Below are positions 24,164 through 27,758 of a stretch of 27,758 nt of DNA, in pieces. The DNA is from CAIJMI01 sp043798445 (GTDB lineage: Bacteria; Patescibacteriota; Microgenomatia; UBA10105; UBA927). The DNA lies in contig JAZDOQ010000004.1 of the NCBI GenBank assembly GCA_043798445.1, forward strand, positions 1 to 27,758. The letters run 5' to 3'. Position 1 is the stretch's first letter; the number at the start of each line of letters is the position of its first letter. Position numbers and translations under genes: made by a program. Under the pieces are notes generated by a model, which ran no database searches, was not told where the DNA came from, and worked only from the letters and a program-made list of their open reading frames with translations.

Positions 24164-25792
24164 TTATTGGCCCCCGCCCATTTCAATTCTTCCTTCCGGA
24201 AGATAAATACGCTGATAGATATCAAGACCATCTAATAGGTCACGATCATGGGTCACTACAATAATCGTACCCTCAAAACCCTGGAGCGCTTCCAATAAGC
24301 GTTTTTTAGACTGAATATCTAAATGATTAGTCGGTTCATCAAGTATTAATAGGTTATTTTTTGTAGCAGCTAGTTTCGCCAAAGCCACCCTACTTTTTTC
24401 TCCTTCACTTAATACGGATATTGGTTTAAATACAGCATCACCGGAAAATAGAAAATGTCCAAGAATCATTCTCAGTCGTTGGTCATTTTCGTTTGGCCGC
24501 GCTCTGTGTAGTTCCTCAAGAATAGTCGAATGAAAATCAAGCTCGGCGTGTTCTTGGTCATAATATCCTAATTGAATATTGGATCCATACGTAATCGTAC
24601 CCTGATCTGGGTTAATTCTTTGGCTCAGCAATTTCATTAATGTACTTTTCCCAGCACCGACTGGCCCAAGGATAGCCGTATTATGCCCCCTTTGAATTTG
24701 CATGTCTGGATAGGTTAATAATGCTTCGTCATAAATCTTTCCAAGATCCTTCGTTGAAATAACCGTCTGACCGCTTGGTCTCTCGATCTCAAATCTCACT
24801 GCCATTAATCTTGTTTCCTTTGGAGCACTGGTCGCCCTCTTTTCCAGCCTTTTAACCAGTTTCTCCCTAGATTTTCCACTTTGCGCCCTAGATCCTGCTT
24901 GTAATCGTGCTGCGATATCCCTCTGCCGTAGCAGTTCAATCTGAGTTTTTCGGGATTCACTCGTTAATTGCCGTATCCGTTCATTTTTGAGACGACGATA
25001 CTGATCATAATTTCCTCTGTATTCTGTAACCCCCGGTTCTGAAGGATGTAATTCCAGAATTCTATTAGAAAACGGATTTAGAAAATCAGGATCATGAGAT
25101 ATAACAAGAATCGCCCCAGGGTATCTTTTCAGATACCTACCCAACCATGCTCTGGATTTTTCGTCAATATGATTGGTCGGCTCATCCATAAGAAGGATAT
25201 CGGGTTGAGAATAAATCGCGTGAGCAAAAAATAGTTTTGTTTTTTGCCCCCCACTCAGTGTTTTAACCGCCTGATCGAGTCGTATGTGTAAACCAACACC
25301 GCTCAGCAGTACCGTTGCGTCATGTTCCACTTCATACCCACCCCGTGAATGAAATTGATACTGTAATGTTCCGTATTCATTCAGTTGGCGGCGGTCGGAA
25401 TTTTTTTCAAGATCGCGTTCAATACGGAGCATTTGTTCCTGTATTGTATCCAAGCCTCTTGCTTGTAAAAAATAGGATTTAACAGATATCGATGAATCGA
25501 TGTCAAGATCCGTAATTGCTTGAGGAATATATGCTACTCTTAAATTATTCGGGATAGAGACAGTGCCCTTATCTGGTTGTTCAAGACCTGCGATTATTCG
25601 CATAAGGGTCGTTTTTCCGGCGCCATTTTGTCCAACTAGGGCTGCGTAGTCAGACTTATGCATCGAAATTGAGACGCCATCTAATACTTGTTGCATTCCA
25701 TATGCAATATCAACAGATGATACTGTCAAATATGTTGGATTTAACTTCTCCTTAGGAACCCGAAAATTGTTACGTCTTTCCATATCAATCAT
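24164..25792 (-). CDS. ABC-F family ATPase (ribosome-acting type)
   Basis: 542 residues, two ABC domains and no membrane segments. Domain 1 has GQNGAGKT (54-61), LSGGQKTK (179-186) and LLMDEPTNHID (200-210, catalytic E204). A charged helical linker at about 255-330 matches the P-site tRNA-interaction motif region. Domain 2 has GPVGAGKST (376-384), LSEGEKSR (461-468) and LLILDEPTNHLD (481-492, E486). The family includes translation factors (EttA, Uup) and antibiotic-resistance proteins (Vga, Lsa, Msr); I cannot place it among them. A TATAAT box (25809-25804) lies 11 bases before the ATG, with no Shine-Dalgarno. It lies between a phosphotransferase-like gene and the his genes. Confidence 0.93.
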   Translation of the reverse strand: MIDMERRNNFRVPKEKLNPTYLTVSSVDIAYGMQQVLDGVSISMHKSDYAALVGQNGAGKTTLMRIIAGLEQPDKGTVSIPNNLRVAYIPQAITDLDIDSSISVKSYFLQARGLDTIQEQMLRIERDLEKNSDRRQLNEYGTLQYQFHSRGGYEVEHDATVLLSGVGLHIRLDQAVKTLSGGQKTKLFFAHAIYSQPDILLMDEPTNHIDEKSRAWLGRYLKRYPGAILVISHDPDFLNPFSNRILELHPSEPGVTEYRGNYDQYRRLKNERIRQLTSESRKTQIELLRQRDIAARLQAGSRAQSGKSREKLVKRLEKRATSAPKETRLMAVRFEIERPSGQTVISTKDLGKIYDEALLTYPDMQIQRGHNTAILGPVGAGKSTLMKLLSQRINPDQGTITYGSNIQLGYYDQEHAELDFHSTILEELHRARPNENDQRLRMILGHFLFSGDAVFKPISVLSEGEKSRVALAKLAATKNNLLILDEPTNHLDIQSKKRLLEALQGFEGTIIVVTHDRDLLDGLDIYQRIYLPEGRIEMGGGQ

Positions 25793-25803
25793 AGTAACTT
25801 GAA

Positions 25804-25809
25804 ATTATA
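25804..25809 (-). promoter_or_regulatory. Perfect -10 box just before the ABC-F start
   Basis: TATAAT on the minus strand, 11 bases before the ATG at 25792. No good -35 is visible, so it may be a chance A+T match, but the spacing equals that at ruvC. Confidence 0.3.
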
Positions 25810-25818
25810 GCGTATTTA

Positions 25819-26964
25819 TTAATCAGATGTATTTCTAGATTGCTGTATCAATCCGTTATGAGAATCAATACCAATAACAGGTTGTATTCCAATAGCATCT
25901 AAACTCTCTCCAGCTGATAATCTGGATATCACTTCATAGTGCCTGTCCATACAGGTTTTTATATGAGAAGTTACCGGATGATTTTTCTTGTCCATGCCGA
26001 ATACCGCGCAAAAATAGGATAGAGACCAGTCAATGTGATATAGCCTCCTAAGTTCATCGTAATAAGGTGGTCGTAGGCTGTGTTCTAAATATCCCTGGTG
26101 AAAAAATCGACCATTCCTTAAAAAGAGATCACGATATTCATCTGCTGCAATGTGTAACTGACTTTCTATTGACACGAGATCAATTACAGGGTCTCCTGCA
26201 GTTAAACCATCGGTGTCTAATATGGCTGCCAGATGTAATTTTTTTTCTCCGTTCACAATAATATTGAGAAAATGAAAATCGTGATGTACCAATCTTGGTC
26301 CAGCTAGTTCTCTGAGAAAATGACTGTCCTTCACTACTATGTCTGCCAAATCGGGTAAAAGATGTTGTATGTTTCCGGCGGAATAATCCCCGACAACAGC
26401 ATCACTTGAATATTCACGTATCCTTTTAATTCTGGTAAATACCTGATTAAGTACGTATTCCGACCACGTTCCGCCTTGAGAGTCAACTATTTTATCTCCG
26501 GTTATTTTTCCGAAGGTCGGAAGCCTGACTTCGTGGAATGCTGACAGAGCTCTCCCAAGCTGATAAAGAACTTGTTGAATATTTTCATCTTCCGGACCCC
26601 GCGATAATGCTTCATTTAAAGTTGTTCCCGGAATATATTCCCTAACCATAAAACCCTGTTCATCGTCAGAGGCACTATTAAGAAGACCGGTTTTATATAT
26701 TCTGGCCATAGGAACAACTGATCGATCTGGCAGCAACTCACGAACAAATTGCTCTCGTTGTATTCTTTCTGCTGGATTAGGAAACACTACCAAAATATTG
26801 GGAGTGCAGTCTTTTGCCTCAGCGCAGGTTATAAAATTTTCGTTGATTAGTCCGTCAGTGAGCGGGTTAATTGAGGGATGACCGCATTGCCGACATAAAG
26901 AAGGATCAGAAAATACTTGTTCTGATGCTATAAGACCAATGTCGTGCTCTAATACCTGTGGCAT
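25819..26964 (-). CDS. Aminoglycoside phosphotransferase (APH)-like kinase with N-terminal cysteine cluster
   Basis: 381 residues. The catalytic loop reads LVHHDFHFLN (225-234) with D229 and N234, and the metal-binding AILDTDGLTAGDP (247-259) with D250 and D252; these are the Brenner and DFG-like motifs of the APH/choline-kinase superfamily (PF01636). Ahead of the kinase lies an unusual segment with C24, C27, C47 and C53 (CRQCGHP, then CAEAKDC), possibly a zinc site. The strand that normally holds the ATP-anchoring Lys or Arg reads ILVVFPN, so that residue seems missing. The substrate could be a drug, nucleoside or small metabolite. It is the first gene of the right-hand minus-strand series and diverges from the radical SAM gene. 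Confidence 0.8.
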   Translation of the reverse strand: MPQVLEHDIGLIASEQVFSDPSLCRQCGHPSINPLTDGLINENFITCAEAKDCTPNILVVFPNPAERIQREQFVRELLPDRSVVPMARIYKTGLLNSASDDEQGFMVREYIPGTTLNEALSRGPEDENIQQVLYQLGRALSAFHEVRLPTFGKITGDKIVDSQGGTWSEYVLNQVFTRIKRIREYSSDAVVGDYSAGNIQHLLPDLADIVVKDSHFLRELAGPRLVHHDFHFLNIIVNGEKKLHLAAILDTDGLTAGDPVIDLVSIESQLHIAADEYRDLFLRNGRFFHQGYLEHSLRPPYYDELRRLYHIDWSLSYFCAVFGMDKKNHPVTSHIKTCMDRHYEVISRLSAGESLDAIGIQPVIGIDSHNGLIQQSRNTSD

Positions 26965-27053
26965 AACTAAGATTTGATTGATACTGTTTGATGATGTATG
27001 ATGTATTATATACTTATTTAACTTAACTTCAAGTTAACTTAAACATATATGCT
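26965..27053. promoter_or_regulatory. Divergent promoter region between kinase and radical SAM genes
   Basis: 89 A+T-rich bases. On minus, TTGAAG (27032-27027) and a perfect TATAAT (27010-27005) are 16 bases apart, placing a start about 34 bases before the kinase ATG. On plus, TATACT (27009-27014) is a good -10, with TTTGAT (26987-26992) as a fair -35. The two -10 boxes overlap, so the two promoters probably compete. A 7-bp tandem repeat (ATGATGT twice, 26991-27004) and a palindrome (27023-27037) lie in it. Confidence 0.55.
27023..27037. promoter_or_regulatory. 15-bp perfect palindrome, candidate operator
   Basis: TTAACTT C AAGTTAA is a perfect 7+1+7 palindrome. It covers the -35 of the minus promoter and lies just past the likely plus start point, so a bound regulator could control both directions. 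The sequence is A+T-only apart from three bases, so chance should be weighed. Confidence 0.45.
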
Positions 27054-27758
27054 ATGAATGAGATTATTCATGAAATAAGTGCAAAAGTAGCCTTCTCGCC
27101 AACCTGCAATCTGCGTTGTGTTTATTGCCGGGGTTCGAGAAGTGACACGACCCTACCCGCTTCAATGGAAGATTTTCGCCGGCAGCCGTTAGAAACGGGA
27201 AGTATCTCAACTGAGGTTCTATTATCAGTACTTCAGCATCTTCATGAGGAAGGTTTACGACAAATTCGGCCAACGGGCGGAGAGCCTCTACTCCGAAATG
27301 ATTGGGATGTGGTTGTCAACGAAGCAGCACGGATGGGTTATTCCGATGTCGATATAACTACAAATGGCATTCTGTTAGAAAACTATTTAGATCGTCACGG
27401 ATCTCTTCCCGAAGGTTTATCAATGGTCAAGATTAGTCTTGATACCCACGATCCTAACAAATTTAAAGAAATAACCGGCGGAGGTGAGCTTAAAAGAGTA
27501 ATCGAAGGTATAAAAGCGATTAATGGAAGAGTTTATACGCGTGCCAACAGGGTTTTGTTGAGAAGTGACATGAATGAACGAGAATTGGTTGAATTTATAA
27601 CTTTTTGTCAAAAGATTGGCTTAAATGGCGTTCAATATTTGGATCTTGTTCATTACAGTAATATGCCCAGCGCCAACGCTTCATTTTTTGAAAACGAATT
27701 TGTAGCTTTTCCAGAATTCAAGAGTCTGGCGGAAAAAGTTTTAGGCATCGAATTCACT
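27054..27758 (+). CDS. MoaA-like radical SAM enzyme, 3' end cut by window
   Basis: An open frame of 235 codons running off the right edge. The cluster motif CNLRCVYC (C18, C22, C25; CxxxCxxC) binds the 4Fe-4S cluster and SAM; TGGEPLLR, ITTNG and VKISLDTHDP follow in the order seen in MoaA and SPASM-type enzymes. The later stretch RANRVLLRSDMNERELVEF resembles MoaA closely. Whether the C-terminus has the second cluster of MoaA or a SPASM domain is outside the window. The ATG at 27054 has no Shine-Dalgarno. Because it diverges from the kinase-ABC-F-his series with a shared promoter, it may act in the same process rather than in molybdenum cofactor synthesis. Confidence 0.9.
   Translation, partial: MNEIIHEISAKVAFSPTCNLRCVYCRGSRSDTTLPASMEDFRRQPLETGSISTEVLLSVLQHLHEEGLRQIRPTGGEPLLRNDWDVVVNEAARMGYSDVDITTNGILLENYLDRHGSLPEGLSMVKISLDTHDPNKFKEITGGGELKRVIEGIKAINGRVYTRANRVLLRSDMNERELVEFITFCQKIGLNGVQYLDLVHYSNMPSANASFFENEFVAFPEFKSLAEKVLGIEFT

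Noticed and set aside
27128..27140. GGGGTTCGAGAAG resembling a tRNA T-arm
   Set aside because: It lies within the radical SAM gene right after the cluster motif; no tRNA arms surround it.
1..27758. CRISPR array, rRNA gene or transposase
   Set aside because: No regularly spaced repeats, rRNA-like segments or transposase motifs were found on either strand.

Overview
The window looks like a chromosome segment of a Patescibacteria / Candidate Phyla Radiation (CPR) bacterium. The evidence is a very compact layout with many ATGA start/stop overlaps, a truncated TsaB, short RmlA and RmlC variants, and several small membrane or surface proteins of a type I associate with CPR genomes. A coiled-coil peptidoglycan hydrolase with a permuted M23 domain points the same way. 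UGA is used as a stop codon (for example at 769-771 and 4197-4199) and a release factor 2 gene is present, so the UGA-recoding genetic code of Gracilibacteria/SR1 does not apply. I cannot name the phylum more precisely from sequence alone.

Positions 1-15768, minus strand: one nearly gapless run of 19 genes read right to left. In order of transcription it holds a small membrane-anchored protein; prfB; a membrane-anchored unknown; ftsE, ftsX and a permuted-M23 hydrolase (a division-linked cell-wall module); a Pro/Thr-rich surface protein; a VanZ-like protein; tsaE, tsaC and a short tsaB (tRNA t6A synthesis); a CAP-domain membrane protein; a three-helix membrane protein; rmlA, rmlC, rmlB and rmlD (dTDP-L-rhamnose); a UDP-glucose dehydrogenase; a GDP-mannose dehydratase/reductase-like enzyme; a polyprenyl-phosphate sugar synthase fused to a GtrA domain; and a GT-C glycosyltransferase cut by the left edge. 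The last eight genes make nucleotide sugars and move sugar onto lipid carriers for surface glycans.

Positions 15821-21891: ruvC-ruvA-ruvB (Holliday junction resolution) on plus; a GILT/DsbA-like secreted protein on minus that overlaps the ruvB tail; then a MacA/MacB-type adaptor, ATPase and permease on plus.

Positions 21892-22115: a 224-base gene-free strip with a tRNA-3'-end-like fragment, a weak terminator-like hairpin and an inverted repeat. To its right the character changes: no Shine-Dalgarno sequences, and more A+T in the his genes.

Positions 22116-27758: a minus-strand series of an APH-like kinase, an ABC-F ATPase and hisG-hisA-hisI-hisE, read right to left, with a MoaA-like radical SAM gene diverging on plus and running off the right edge. 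The his genes match only the first four steps of histidine synthesis. Both HisG and HisA lack residues that are normally invariant, so this block is the best candidate for an undescribed pathway. The divergent promoter between kinase and radical SAM gene carries a perfect 15-bp palindrome.

No complete tRNA, rRNA, CRISPR array or transposase gene was seen, and no gene-free stretch exceeds 300 bases.
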